Shown here: in pieces, positions 22,930-33,729 of the stretch
How the letters are laid out: the number at the start of each line of letters is the position of its first letter
Numbering within the stretch: position 1 is the first letter of the stretch
Assembly: GCF_026151205.1 (NCBI RefSeq)
Contig: NC_087074.1
Location: forward strand, 11,575,182 to 11,639,181
Reading direction: 5' to 3'
DNA: 64,000 bases
Source: Bolinopsis microptera
Lineage: Eukaryota > Ctenophora > Tentaculata > Lobata > Bolinopsidae
Made by a program: the position numbers and the translations under genes
Notes under the pieces: generated by a model
What the model was told of the DNA's origin: nothing
Seen by the model: only the letters and a program-made list of their open reading frames with translations
The model's database searches: none

Positions 22930-24620
22930 CCTAAGGTCTTCGAAATCATTATCTTTTATTGATTATAATATTAGTGTCAGCTTTCTCGATTAACCGTGTA
23001 TTCCTTGTAAGTGTATTCATTGTATGCCTGCCATACAAACAACCTTTTGTGAAAATGTGTTACATAAACCGTTTAGATACTGTCACGCTTCCACGCTGGT
23101 AATATTGATTTGCTGATTCCTTTATTATTCTTCCTTGTTAGATAATACTGTTATCAGATAGTCATTGATGACAAGATTCTTTATGTAAGGAGATTTCTGC
23201 GTGGACACGTGGTCATCAGATTGTAGGCTTTATTGTGTTATTTGAGGCGGGTTCTACTTAGCGATGTAATTATGATTCATTATAAATTATTGATACATTT
23301 GAAGCGTATAGTTGTTGAACTCGAAAGATTTAACTACGTTTGTGAATTACGCAAATAAACGATTAGGGGATATTTGCTGCTTTCGAGCGCCATCATAATT
23401 AGCAAGTCAAGTCTGACATTGGTGTCCAGTTTGATCTTAAAACTGAGTCCGGTTTGAGTTGAGTTTAACATGATTATTAAATAGTTTTAAACCCCATTAG
23501 GATAATAACCATGGAGAATTTTGTAAAACGTAAGTTAAACGTAAGTAACGTTTGGTTATTTAACCTGGTCAAAGCCATTTCAAATGAAGGGCTCAAATAT
23601 AGGTGTGACTGAGGTTATTCAATACCGTGATGCACACTGTGAATCCTCTCATATTTCTAGCCTCGATCTTTCGACCTTTTCTTTATATTCGAGCGTGAAT
23701 CATTACTCAGAAACAAATAGTATTTTCTCGCCTTTGTTCTTTTAATCGTTTCTGTCGAATCATATTTGAATGAAGGAGGAAATGGTTGAACACATTGTGC
23801 TGAAGTCAATGGAAACGAAAAAAAATTAATTGATTTTCTGTTATTATTTGTCTTTCGTCATGAAAATCCACTCACGCTGAATCAATGATAACCTGACTAA
23901 ACTTTTACTATTTTGCCAATTATGATCTGAATTATAACTATAATCGAAATGTTATCGACTTTAATTTTATTAATACTTCAAGCTTTAACTACCCCAAAAA
24001 GGCCATACGTTTCTGAATTGCACGAACTGGACTAGTCGATCTCAGAAGCCAAGTTTAATTGACAATACTTTACCTTTTACTTTACCTTGTATTCCATTTC
24101 TAATTAGCACGGTACCTGTTATACTTTACCACCAATCTCAGCACTCCAGTTTCCTTGTCCATGAGGTGCAAAGTGCTAAATTGTTTCAATGCACTGACAC
24201 AATATATGAACTCAATTATATCGCAATATTTCAGCCAATTAAGATCTTAATGAATAACTTATCCAACATTTGTTCAAAGTGTATTCCCTTGCATTTTATT
24301 TCTATTTATCACGATTCCTTTACTTCAAATCACTGCACTCCTGTTTCCTAGTCTGGCGAGGTGCAGTGTGCTAATTGTTCCACTATTATGGCGGCACAGT
24401 ACCGGTTTAGAAATACCTGTTTATGGGTATCCCTCTTACCACACATCTACCACTTAATCTGTAGTCGTTTGATATTGTTTTTAACGTAAAATTGCCAAAT
24501 TGCAACTTAGATTAGCCCATGATTTAGAAGTCTTCATTGACTAGCAGGAACATGATAATTGATAACCGAGACTACAAGAAACAATTCCCACAAATATTGA
24601 GGTTGTATCTTCCTGCTCAG
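22930..24620. other. AT-rich intergenic DNA
   Basis: Two related segments around 24090-24200 and 24300-24390 share TTTCCTxGTC, GAGGTGCA and GTGCTAA motifs, suggesting an old duplication. No gene seen. Confidence 0.4.
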
Positions 24621-24770
24621 CACACCACGTGACATGACTAACTGCACGTGACATGACTAACTGCACGTGACATGACTAACTGCACGTGACATGACTAACT
24701 GCACCTGTAACTTGTAGTTCTGCACGTGGAACTTGTAGTTCTCCAGTGGAGAATCTCCACGTGCAACTTG
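24621..24770. promoter_or_regulatory. tandem E-box array upstream of MATE gene
   Basis: CACGTG occurs at 24626, 24645, 24664 and 24683 with an exact 19-bp period (unit CACGTGACATGACTAACTG), then at 24723 and 24758 in a second repeat with CTTGTAGTT. CACGTGAC is the preferred context of bHLH-Zip factors of the MiT/TFE type. The array ends about 600 bases before the MATE start codon. A regulatory role is inferred; the array may also be a neutral minisatellite. Confidence 0.5.
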
Positions 24771-25366
24771 TAGTCTAACATACTAGCCAAGACATATGTA
24801 TATTGGCAGTTAGGTGATAGCTGCCCCAGTCTTTAAGTTACAATGATCGTCACTCTAATTGAACTGTTAAGATCGGCGCTTTATCAATACGAGCCGGTAC
24901 TGAAGTTCAGCAGCTCAAATACTGTTTAATTTTGACAGATTAATCAAAGTCTTGTTTATATCGATCCCTATTATAGTTGAATAATAAGCATTTGATATCC
25001 ATTTTTCAGTTTATTAAATATACAGTCACATCCGTTTGATACTGCCTGTCGCATCAAAGCAGTCCATTTCATGGTTTGTTTACGTTTTGGTTGCGTCGAC
25101 AGGCCTGTGAGAGTATAGTCTGGGTTCAGAAAACATTTACATTTTGGTCATTTCATTGAAGTAATACAATTTCCAATTTTCCATGTCAGTGTATTAGATT
25201 CGTCGAAAAGACATATCCCATTCGCTATGTGATTGGGACTTTTTTTCCGATAACCAAACACAATTCTACAGCTTAATTTAAGTGTTTATCACAAATAATA
25301 TTATTGCTATAATTACCCTCTGACGACACTCATTACCACCCCCAATATTCCAGCCAAGTCAACAAC
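24771..25366 (+). promoter_or_regulatory. MATE gene upstream region
   Basis: AT-rich, no clear TATA or other element. The last 30 bases before ATG are CA/AG-rich, ending TCAACAACATGA, a reasonable initiation context (A at -3). Confidence 0.35.
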
Positions 25367-27040
25367 ATGACGAGAACGGAAAAGAATGGATCAGAGAAGG
25401 AGGACTCTCTTCTACAAGACCAGAAGAGGTTTCTAGCCTATGCTGCCCCAACTTGCATGCTGATAGTGTCCCCATTCGGTCTCTCCTTCGTCTCGATCAT
25501 GTTTGCAGGGTGGCAGAACAAGGAACTGCTAGCAGGGGTAGCACTTGGTAACACCACCTACAACATATTCCTGATGAGTGTCATGTGCGGGTTCTGCTCT
25601 CTGCTGAGCACGTACGGCCCTCAGGTTTATGGTAATCCCACCACATACAAGCAATTAGGCACTGTTGTTCAGAAGGTATTTCTAATAAGCTTCACAGTCT
25701 ACCTTATAGTACTAGGGCCTTACATGAAGTCTCTGAAAGTCATAAGTTGGGTCATAGTGACCATCACCAACCAGCTTGGCAAACACAATCTAACAGAAAG
25801 TGTGAGCCCCCTAGAAAGGTTCTCCGACATGCAGGACACAGCTGAGGAGTTCATCACTAGCACCTGGTCCTGGGGAATACTAGACTTCTCCATGAGACTG
25901 GTTACCAAGTATCTGAGTCTACAGTACCACTCTACTGCTGTGTACTGTTGCACTGGCATTCTCATAACCCTCCACGTCATCTTGACACATTTCTTCACCA
26001 TCAGACTTGATATGGGTCTACAAGGACTGGTTATCGGGGGTACTCTCAGCAGGGTCATCAGCCTCGCCATACTGCTCCTCTATTGCTGCTTCAGGAGGAA
26101 GAAGCTGGCCTGGGCTGGCTTCACTACAGGTATCCTTAATGACTGGAAAGAGATGATAGTACTGGGAATATCCGCCTCTATCAACGTCTTCTCGGAGATG
26201 GGCATGTACGAGTTTGCCATGTTCCTCAGTCAGTTCCGTGGGGTTAACTATCTATCCACTGTGGTTATCTCCTTCCAGATAATCACCTTGATCTACTCCA
26301 CTACCTACGGTGTCTGTTACGCTGCTGCAGCCATGATAGGGACAGCCCTGGGTGAGGGGGACTATCCGAAGGTGAAGAGGTACATGAAACTGTGTCTAGG
26401 CAACACGGTCATTGAGAGTACACTTTTAGCAGTCCTAGGTTACTACTTTAGATTTGAACTTGTGGGCCTCTTCACAGACGACATTTCTGTGATCAATGAG
26501 ACAGCAGGCATGCTCTGGATCCTGCTAATTGAGGTTCCCCTAGACCATATCCAGAGCCTTTTCTCCTACGGGATCCTGGTGACAGTGGGCTCTCAAGTGT
26601 TCGTGGCATCAGCTCTAGCTATCATCTGCTACGTTATCTGTACACCAGCCATTGCTTGCTTCATCTTCCTCACTTCTCTAAACGGGATAGGAGTTCTGTA
26701 CGGGATGCTCCTGTTTGTAGCTTTGAGCTGCATCGTCTGTGGACTGAGGATAACTAGACTGGACCTGGCAAAGGAGGTTTGTGAGGCACAAGTGAGAGTG
26801 AAGAGCTCCATCGCACCTCAGTTAGAGGAGGAGGCCTGCCTGGTGAGAGAGACAGACGAGTCAGATGAGAGTCTTCTGGAAGAAGCACTCCATGAGGGAC
26901 ACGTTAAATATTTCTTTAAGGCCCGGGAGGGCATACATTCTGCGAAAGATAATTTGAGGAAGAATGTTCTGAAAGTTTTATTGATAATTGGGCTAATGTT
27001 TGGTTGGTTAATCGCTGGATTTATTTTATTAATTTTATAA
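25367..27040 (+). CDS. MATE family multidrug and toxin extrusion transporter (SLC47-like)
   Basis: 557 residues in a single exon, the usual length for animal SLC47 proteins. Twelve core hydrophobic segments (about 24-47, 54-82, 102-138 and so on) plus a C-terminal thirteenth helix at about 535-556, which animal MATEs have. Family signatures: GVALGNTTYNI and STYGPQVYG in the first half (positions about 57-89), and IGTALGEGDYPKVK (about 324-337), the second-half counterpart. Acidic residues in the YEFAMF region (about 277-285) match the position of proton-coupling glutamates. Predicted function: H+-coupled export of organic cations across the plasma membrane. An acidic cytoplasmic loop (about 477-505) precedes the last helix. 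The gene is GC-richer than its surroundings, as expected of constrained coding DNA; lack of introns suggests retroposition or intron loss. Confidence 0.93.
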   Translation: MTRTEKNGSEKEDSLLQDQKRFLAYAAPTCMLIVSPFGLSFVSIMFAGWQNKELLAGVALGNTTYNIFLMSVMCGFCSLLSTYGPQVYGNPTTYKQLGTVVQKVFLISFTVYLIVLGPYMKSLKVISWVIVTITNQLGKHNLTESVSPLERFSDMQDTAEEFITSTWSWGILDFSMRLVTKYLSLQYHSTAVYCCTGILITLHVILTHFFTIRLDMGLQGLVIGGTLSRVISLAILLLYCCFRRKKLAWAGFTTGILNDWKEMIVLGISASINVFSEMGMYEFAMFLSQFRGVNYLSTVVISFQIITLIYSTTYGVCYAAAAMIGTALGEGDYPKVKRYMKLCLGNTVIESTLLAVLGYYFRFELVGLFTDDISVINETAGMLWILLIEVPLDHIQSLFSYGILVTVGSQVFVASALAIICYVICTPAIACFIFLTSLNGIGVLYGMLLFVALSCIVCGLRITRLDLAKEVCEAQVRVKSSIAPQLEEEACLVRETDESDESLLEEALHEGHVKYFFKAREGIHSAKDNLRKNVLKVLLIIGLMFGWLIAGFILLIL

Positions 27041-27086
27041 TCTATTGGTATAAGGCTAAAAAATTGTTGAGGATTATTATGTGCAT

Positions 27087-27330
27087 TGGTAGGAAGATGA
27101 TCAATATTATTGCTCAAAAGATCGAGCCAGAAATAGCATATTGAGCCTAACTTCTAAGATCAGAGGCTCAGAGGCTGTTAAATGTTCACAATGATCGCGA
27201 CTAGCAACGTAAAATATACAAAGTAAATGCTGATTTTAAGTCGAATGAAGATGTTACCATATGGTCTAAAATGCTTGTATTAAATGTTCTCTTAGTTTTT
27301 GTGGCAAAAATTTTGATCATCTTCCTACCA
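27087..27330. repeat. 18-bp perfect inverted repeats spanning 244 bp after MATE stop
   Basis: TGGTAGGAAGATGATCAA at 27087-27104 and its exact complement at 27313-27330. No direct flanking duplication found. It lies 47 bases after the MATE stop codon, so it would be inside the 3' UTR if transcription continues. Confidence 0.8.
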
Positions 27331-29600
27331 TGTCCCCTTTACTTCATGGCGCTGTTACACTTTAAGGCATTTAAATCAATATTTGTTATTTTTCTATTTC
27401 AATGCAATTGTAAAAATTAAGCTTGAATCTTTGTTGCACAGAAATTTTAATTTTCCTTGTTATATCAATGAAAACGTTTTTTGAATGAACATGGAACTTA
27501 AACACTCAACAAGAAATGCGGTTGCATTTCTTAAAAGTTTTTTTTCCGTAGGTTCGAATTTTGAAAGCTTATGGCTCTGATATGGCCGCTGCAAGTAACA
27601 ATTTAACATTTCCTGTGCAAGCTGACAAGGTTGAAGAAACCGAACCATTTTCTAGCGAGATGATAACGTGGGTGAAGGATTGTTCAGTCTTTAAATCCTT
27701 CAATAGTTCCATGTGTATTAAAATTATCGCCTAAACGTTTTGCGTTTAACTTTGACACTTATAGTTAATTCAGCTAGCTGGAAGCTACTTTTTCCTTTCA
27801 AGAAAGATTGTACATTTATATTTGCTTAATTTTGTCCAGAGAAAGTTATAAGAAAGTCATAAGTATGATTAAATTAATTAATTAATTAAATTAATCAGTT
27901 CACTGTATAGGTTCGGGTCGAAGTAGAATATATAAAGGTATATAAAAATGACTGGTTCCAAAATGTATCTAGTTTTGGAAGTTAAGCTGCCTCCGGTTAC
28001 CGAAAAGAACCGGCTTATCTCTGTATTAACATAGCTTGCCATTGCGATTTCAATCTATTTTATTCTTAATTCAAGGTAAGATATAGAAAAATGAGAAATT
28101 TATGTAATGAAACTTGTGCAAGTCCAAAATGTACTTTGTAGAATTATAGCTTCAAACACGTCTAACACTTTACTTAATGACCCGATGATACATGAGTATA
28201 AAAATAGATGTAAAGCATTTTTTACACGCACAGAACCTTGATCTGTCAGGTCTGTATTAAGATAGATCTTCCGCAGCGAGATTTTGAAAAGCATGGTTGA
28301 GTATGGTTTCCTAAAATGTGACGTACCCCGACTTTTGTAGGTTTCCTTTCCATTTTGAAGCTCTAAGACATCTGAACGAATTGAGCTTGGTGAGTTTACA
28401 GGTACGAAAAAGGGTCCTTGTACAGAAGTACAACTACAATGTTGGAGAAGATTTCGCAGACTTAAACAGCTCAGAGTAGACGGGGAACCAAATTAAACTT
28501 CTATTGGACATGGTAAAATATTGATGCATATTGCATACTATTACTCTACTTTGTGTATAACGTCTTGTTAGTTAAATAGTTGACGTTAATTTCCACATCG
28601 AAACCTCGGGTTGAAACCTAGGGCTGGGCAACTAGGGAAGCCACTCTCCAATTTCCATGTCTCCCAGGCATGCAGCTCTGAAACCTAGTAACATTTGCAC
28701 AGCTAACTTACCGTAAGAACAACGTCACGTCAAACCACGCAATATTGCGTGATTTCCTGTCTAGTTCGTCATTAGCAAATAGTCGTGGTACCTTAATTAC
28801 ACAGCTTAGCGAAGATTTTACAACCTCACGTGGTACAGACGTCACAATTAGTTGTTGTGATCCCTAACACACATTCCATCCGTACGTTGTTTCATTTCTT
28901 TCATCACCTTTCTAACATAATTAATTTGAGGTATTTCAACCAACGATACTATCCCTCATCCGTAAAAGTGCTCATCTTTTGTTTGAAAATATACACCTCT
29001 ACTTGTTTTTGATTTGACAGGTTTTTATCGATCTGACTGATAGATCCTCATTACTCACCAGGGACTAATCAGAGTCAAGTCAGTACGTTTGTTTGTACGT
29101 TTGTTAAATGTTAGTGAATACTGAATAGTCTCATAAACTCGTAACTTTAGTGTTGCAAGTTGAATATCAATAGTATGTGAACATATTATAATGCACATAT
29201 AATGTTAAGCAAATATTATCTAAACATAACTTCAAACTTAGAAGCTTTTTTTATGAAAGGCCCCTTATTTGAACAATTTGCTTAATGTTACTCAAAATTT
29301 GGTCGGCTCATTGTTTATGTTTCTAACTCCTAATTATATTAAGTCTAAATTATGTTTCATTAACAGATCTAATATTTCTAGACGGGAGTATCCACTAGAA
29401 GCCTAACCGATCCTATGAAAGTTTACGTTGCCATTTAATTAACGTAAAATCAAGTTAATCAAACTACTGCCCATATATTATAGGGCTGTTCAATTTTATA
29501 CTATTACCCGCTCACTGTTTAGACTTTTATAGTCCCTCCAAAATGGTTCTCTGAGATATTTGATTTCTCGCCAGGTGCAGCGGCAGCAGACCTCTGACAG
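27331..29600. other. AT-rich intergenic or intronic DNA
   Basis: No coding frame supported. It may be an intron of the myosin-VI-like gene, whose upstream exons were not found. Confidence 0.4.
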
Positions 29601-29683
29601 ATTGAGGTAGAAAAGGATAAAATGGAAGATGAGAGATTTAGACAGCCAGAGGAAGAGGAGAAACAGGCTGAAGAACGACGCAT
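29601..29683 (+). CDS. myosin-VI-like tail exon 1 (charged coiled coil/SAH)
   Basis: After CTCTGACAG, the frame reads IEVEKDKMEDERFRQPEEEE, then KQAEERR and donor AT|GTTAGT (phase 2). The E/K/R-rich composition fits the single-alpha-helix part of the myosin VI tail. The acceptor polypyrimidine tract is weak, and an in-frame TGA just upstream forces the start here. Reads on into the next exon in phase. Confidence 0.55.
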
Positions 29684-29793
29684 GTTAGTGACAGCTATTT
29701 CCATAACAACATATTGATTGCTGTTGTTACCAAAGCAACATTTGATTGACTGTTTTTATCGTGACACCAATTAATTTAAGTTCCTTACACCAG

Positions 29794-29916
29794 AAAGAAG
29801 GAGTTGGAGGAGAAGAGATGGGTAGAGTTTGAAGAACGCAAGAAGAGAGATGAGGAGGAAAGAAAGCGTATGGAGATAGAGAGAGAACGATTAGAGCGAT
29901 CAAGAAGTTTGGAAAG
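29794..29916 (+). CDS. myosin-VI-like tail exon 2 (single alpha-helix)
   Basis: Acceptor TACACCAG, donor GGAAAG|GTACAA. Joined in phase to the previous exon (AT+A). KKELEEKRWVEFEERKKRD, then EEERKRMEIERERLERSRS: strongly alternating E and R/K with i to i+4 spacing, as in the myosin VI SAH domain, which acts as a lever-arm extension. Phase 2 out. Confidence 0.65.
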
Positions 29917-30170
29917 GTACAATTATTCGTAATTAACAGAGATTGAACAAAAACATTATAGCTTGGTTTTCAACAACAGTATTAAGATTATCGAACCATT
30001 AGTACTGGTTTACGGGATTAAAGAACTAGATCACGCTATCTTTGGGGTTTAATGGAATAATTCGGATCATTTTTGGAGTTTGTAGAGTTTTGCTGAACAA
30101 TTTAGATCTCTATCAGTTTTCTGGGGTACCTTTGAGTATTTTCATAAAACCGTTTGAAATTTGTTATCAG

Positions 30171-30235
30171 CAAAGACATAAAAATCACGGATTGGAAGTA
30201 CTCTGAATTGAAAGACTGTATCAACTCATCCAAAT
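30171..30235 (+). CDS. myosin-VI-like tail exon 3
   Basis: Acceptor TTGTTATCAG, donor AAAT|GTAAGT, phases 2 to 1. The peptide SKDIKITDWKYSELKDCINS matches the conserved W.Y.ELRDTIN segment that follows the helical region in myosin VI. Short exon (65 bp) consistent in phase on both sides. Confidence 0.7.
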
Positions 30236-30860
30236 GTAAGTTATACCAGCTTTTACTTCGTTTATCAAATATTTTACAAACAGGTTGTTACCATGACAAT
30301 TCGTGTTGCTCCCGTGACAATCGGGCTTGTCCGCCAATACACCCCGGCGTAAAAATTTCAAATTTTTACGCTTCATTCCTCCCAAAAACTTTGAGTACCC
30401 ATTATTCTGGTCCAAAAAATTACGATTTTGTTGCCAAGAAAATGTACTCGGATTCATTGCACTTTTTATATTATTTTCTTTTAAACTTTAAAAATAATTG
30501 TGTATCAATTTTGTTTTTAAACACAGCTAACTGAATAGAAAAACTAATTTGGTTCGTTACGCCAGCATTCAGCATGAACTGTCAATGAAGTTAACTGCGC
30601 GATAAACCGGAATTTACTTGACATTAATTTCACGCCGCCGCACGCCGCCGCCGGCATTATAATTTCGGTCAACGCCGCCGCCGATCACTTGAACCACGGT
30701 GGACAAACCTGGTGACAATGATGTTATCATGACAAAAAATCTCATTATGACAACATGTCGCAAAAAATGACGATATTATGTTCTTTAAATCATTATCCGT
30801 GACCAAACTTGTTACGTATGTCAACATGGAATGTCAACATATAAAAACCGGTGATTTCAG

Positions 30861-31081
30861 ACGAAGGATCCACAGAGGAAGCAAGAGAAGAGTTCCACAG
30901 AAGATTGAAAGCTTATCAGGCGTGGAAAAGCATTAATCTTAACCGAAAGAAGAAAGAACCAGCAAAAGGAGCCAATTCGTCGCCATCTTATAATTCTTAC
31001 AAGAGTAATGTGATGTCTAGAAATGAGCTGAGTCGGGAGGTTGGACGGTGGGTTTGGGAGAGGTTGAGGACTGGTTTATAA
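30861..31081 (+). CDS. myosin-VI-like tail exon 4, possibly terminal
   Basis: Acceptor GATTTCAG, phase 1. The peptide EEAREEFHRRLKAYQAWKS is nearly the myosin VI consensus (REEFHRRLK.Y.AWKS), so family assignment is good. Afterwards SINLNRKKKEPAKG... diverges. The frame ends in TAA at 31079, and AATAAA lies at 31127, so this may be the true 3' end, giving a protein without the C-terminal cargo-binding domain. Alternatively the donor GACG|GTGGGT at 31048 splices onward to exons I could not find. No motor-domain exons are visible upstream, so this could be a duplicated tail fragment. Confidence 0.7.
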
Positions 31082-31126
31082 AATTTAAACTTATTGACTA
31101 CCTTAAGGACAATGAATTTGGTTCAC

Positions 31127-31132
31127 AATAAA
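31127..31132 (+). promoter_or_regulatory. candidate poly(A) signal
   Basis: AATAAA 46 bases after the stop of the myosin-VI-like exon; supports a transcript end here. Confidence 0.45.
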
Positions 31133-31164
31133 TTTTGTTACAAAAATGTTGGTTGCAATAGTTT

Positions 31165-31542
31165 GGCTGCCGGACAGTTGCGCCCAATTTAGATCTAGCT
31201 ACCGTGAGAAGATGACGAATTAAAACCAATTAAAAAACCCCAATCAATCTTAATTTCCTGTTTTGTGAGCTTAATATCATGGAGACTTAGAGCCAAATTA
31301 TACTTGTAGACTATTGTTTCTGTGTTACAATAATACTATTAGTTGCAATCCCATAAATCAAACAAGTTTAACATAATACATTTTTCAATATTCTGAGCAT
31401 AAAATATCCACAAGGATCACTTGACATTATGTGATCCTTGGGCGTAACTGTCGTTTTGAGAATCTGACGAATCAGATCACGCCACTGATCGGGAACCTCT
31501 TAATGGCTGTTAAGGTGCACGGGAAATGGGCGCAACTGTCGG
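31165..31542. repeat. repeat family with GGGCGCAACTGTC motif in inverted orientation
   Basis: CTGCCGGACAGTTGCGCCCA at 31168-31187 faces AAATGGGCGCAACTGTCGG at 31524-31542. A third related copy GGGCGTAACTGTCG is at 31440-31453. Between them, CAAGGATCAC and GTGATCCTTG (31411-31440) form a perfect 10-bp stem. Probably the end sequences of a DNA transposon; TSD not identified. Confidence 0.5.
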
Positions 31543-32125
31543 TATATGCCCATCATTTTAGTCACCAATTTTTAGTCTACAACAATTTTAGTCACATTTT
31601 TCGACTTTTCGAGACCATTTTTCATTCCATCTATTTCATATTTGATTTTCCCAATATTATTTGGCTAGTTTTTTTTCGATTTCGCACATAAATTCATACT
31701 TTAAAGTTTAACGTCAGGTATGTTGATTGAATGATTTGTTACAATAAAGAAATAAAGGCTGAATCCTAAAGGCTAAATCATAGAAGGGGCGTTTCACATA
31801 CATAATTACTTCAAGTAAAGGAGTAAAACTAGATACAGATACTGCCTGATGGGAAAAGGAAGTATGAATATGATAATGTGAAACACGAAAGCATAAAAGC
31901 AGTGGATTACACGTGTAATACCAATAGTCAAGTTCAGCAGAAGGAAAGGTGATTAGTCGCCAAAAAATATAGTCTCAATAAATTTGGTTTGCAGTTTACA
32001 GCAATTTTAGTCTAAATTTTGACTAAATTTGTCGTAGAATAAATTTGTCGTTCTTAAGGTAGCACCAATATTGACTTAAAATAAAGTATTGAACCATATT
32101 TATAATTATAATTATAAGTTAATGG
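31543..32125. other. AT-rich intergenic DNA
   Basis: No gene seen; TTTTAGTC-type short repeats near 31555-31620 and 32000-32050. Confidence 0.45.
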
Positions 32126-33729
32126 CCGGTGATACTCGTAAAATATTTGGACCGTCCTATGGTAGGTTATAAACCTACAAAATTATAAACTGCTACATGA
32201 TCAAATGAGCAATTTGAAGGCTAGGTTTTCTTGTCGTATGATTTTTGACTTGACTGTAAAAAGGTAAACTTGTTGCTCGAAATTTGAGATTGACAATGCC
32301 AATATATGTAATCTATTTATGTATGTATCATGTATGTATATATTATGTTATAAGTATTTATATATATTAAACTTTATCTGCCCTAAAAACATTAAGGAAA
32401 CATAATGATACTAAAACGGTCGCCTAAAAAGGTCGGATATTAATGAAATGAAATGAAATGAAATGAAATGAAATGAAATGAAATGAAATGAAATGAAATG
32501 AAATGAAATGAAATGAAATGAAATGAAATGAAATGAAATGAAATGAAATGAAATGAAATGAAATGAAATGAAATGAAATGAAATGAAATGAAATGAAATG
32601 AAATGAAATGAAATGAAATGAAATGAAATGAAATGAAATGAAATGAAATGAAATGAAATGAAATGAAATGAAATGAAATGAAATGAAATGAAATGAAATG
32701 AAATGAAATGAAATGAAATGAAATGAAATGAAATGAAATGAAATGAAATGAAATGAAATGAAATGAAATGAAATGAAATGAAATGAAATGAAATGAAATG
32801 AAATGAAATGAAATGAAATGAAATGAAATGAAATGAAATGAAATGAAATGAAATGAAATGAAATGAAATGAAATGAAATGAAATGAAATGAAATGAAATG
32901 AAATGAAATGAAATGAAATGAAATGAAATGAAATGAAATGAAATGAAATGAAATGAAATGAAATGAAATGAAATGAAATGAAATGAAATGAAATGAAATG
33001 AAATGAAATGAAATGAAATGAAATGAAATGAAATGAAATGAAATGAAATGAAATGAAATGAAATGAAATGAAATGAAATGAAATGAAATGAAATGAAATG
33101 AAATGAAATGAAATGAAATGAAATGAAATGAAATGAAATGAAATGAAATGAAATGAAATGAAATGAAATGAAATGAAATGAAATGAAATGAAATGAAATG
33201 AAATGAAATGAAATGAAATGAAATGAAATGAAATGAAATGAAATGAAATGAAATGAAATGAAATGAAATGAAATGAAATGAAATGAAATGAAATGAAATG
33301 AAATGAAATGAAATGAAATGAAATGAAATGAAATGAAATGAAATGAAATGAAATGAAATGAAATGAAATGAAATGAAATGAAATGAAATGAAATGAAATG
33401 AAATGAAATGAAATGAAATGAAATGAAATGAAATGAAATGAAATGAAATGAAATGAAATGAAATGGAATGGAATGAAATGAAATGAAATGAAATGAAATG
33501 AAATGAAATGAAATGAAATGAAATGAAATGAAATGAAATGGAATGGAATGAAATGAAATGAAATGAAATGAAATGAAATGAAATGAAATGAAATGAAATG
33601 AAATGAAATGAAATGAATACACCTCATACCTACCTTGTAGGTTTATAACCTACCAGGACGCACGCCGAGTTGGACTCGTCGACGGTCCTAATAATATATG
33701 GAACAAATATTTTACGAGTATCACCCGTT
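32126..33729. mobile_element. inverted-repeat element enclosing the AAATG array
   Basis: CCGGTGATACTCGTAAAATA and ATTTGGACCGTCC with GTAGGTTATAAACCTAC (32126-32178) reappear in reverse orientation at 33637-33729 (GTAGGTTTATAACCTACC, GACGGTCC, AATATTTTACGAGTATCACC). The right arm carries an extra ~25-bp segment. This looks like a non-autonomous foldback element whose interior is a pentanucleotide satellite. Confidence 0.65.
32442..33617. repeat. (AAATG)n pentanucleotide satellite, about 235 copies
   Basis: About 1.17 kb, almost pure. Only two GAATGGAATG interruptions, near 33465 and 33541. The minus strand (CATTT)n has no stop in any frame, so it yields 400-codon FHFIS-repeat frames, which are not genes. 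Confidence 0.98.

Noticed and set aside
22633-22993. Poly-Pro, poly-Ser and poly-Leu open frames
   Set aside because: CCT trinucleotide repeat read in three frames.
32411-33627. 400-codon minus-strand open frames with FHFIS repeats
   Set aside because: Produced entirely by the (CATTT)n complement of the AAATG satellite, which has no stop codon in any phase.
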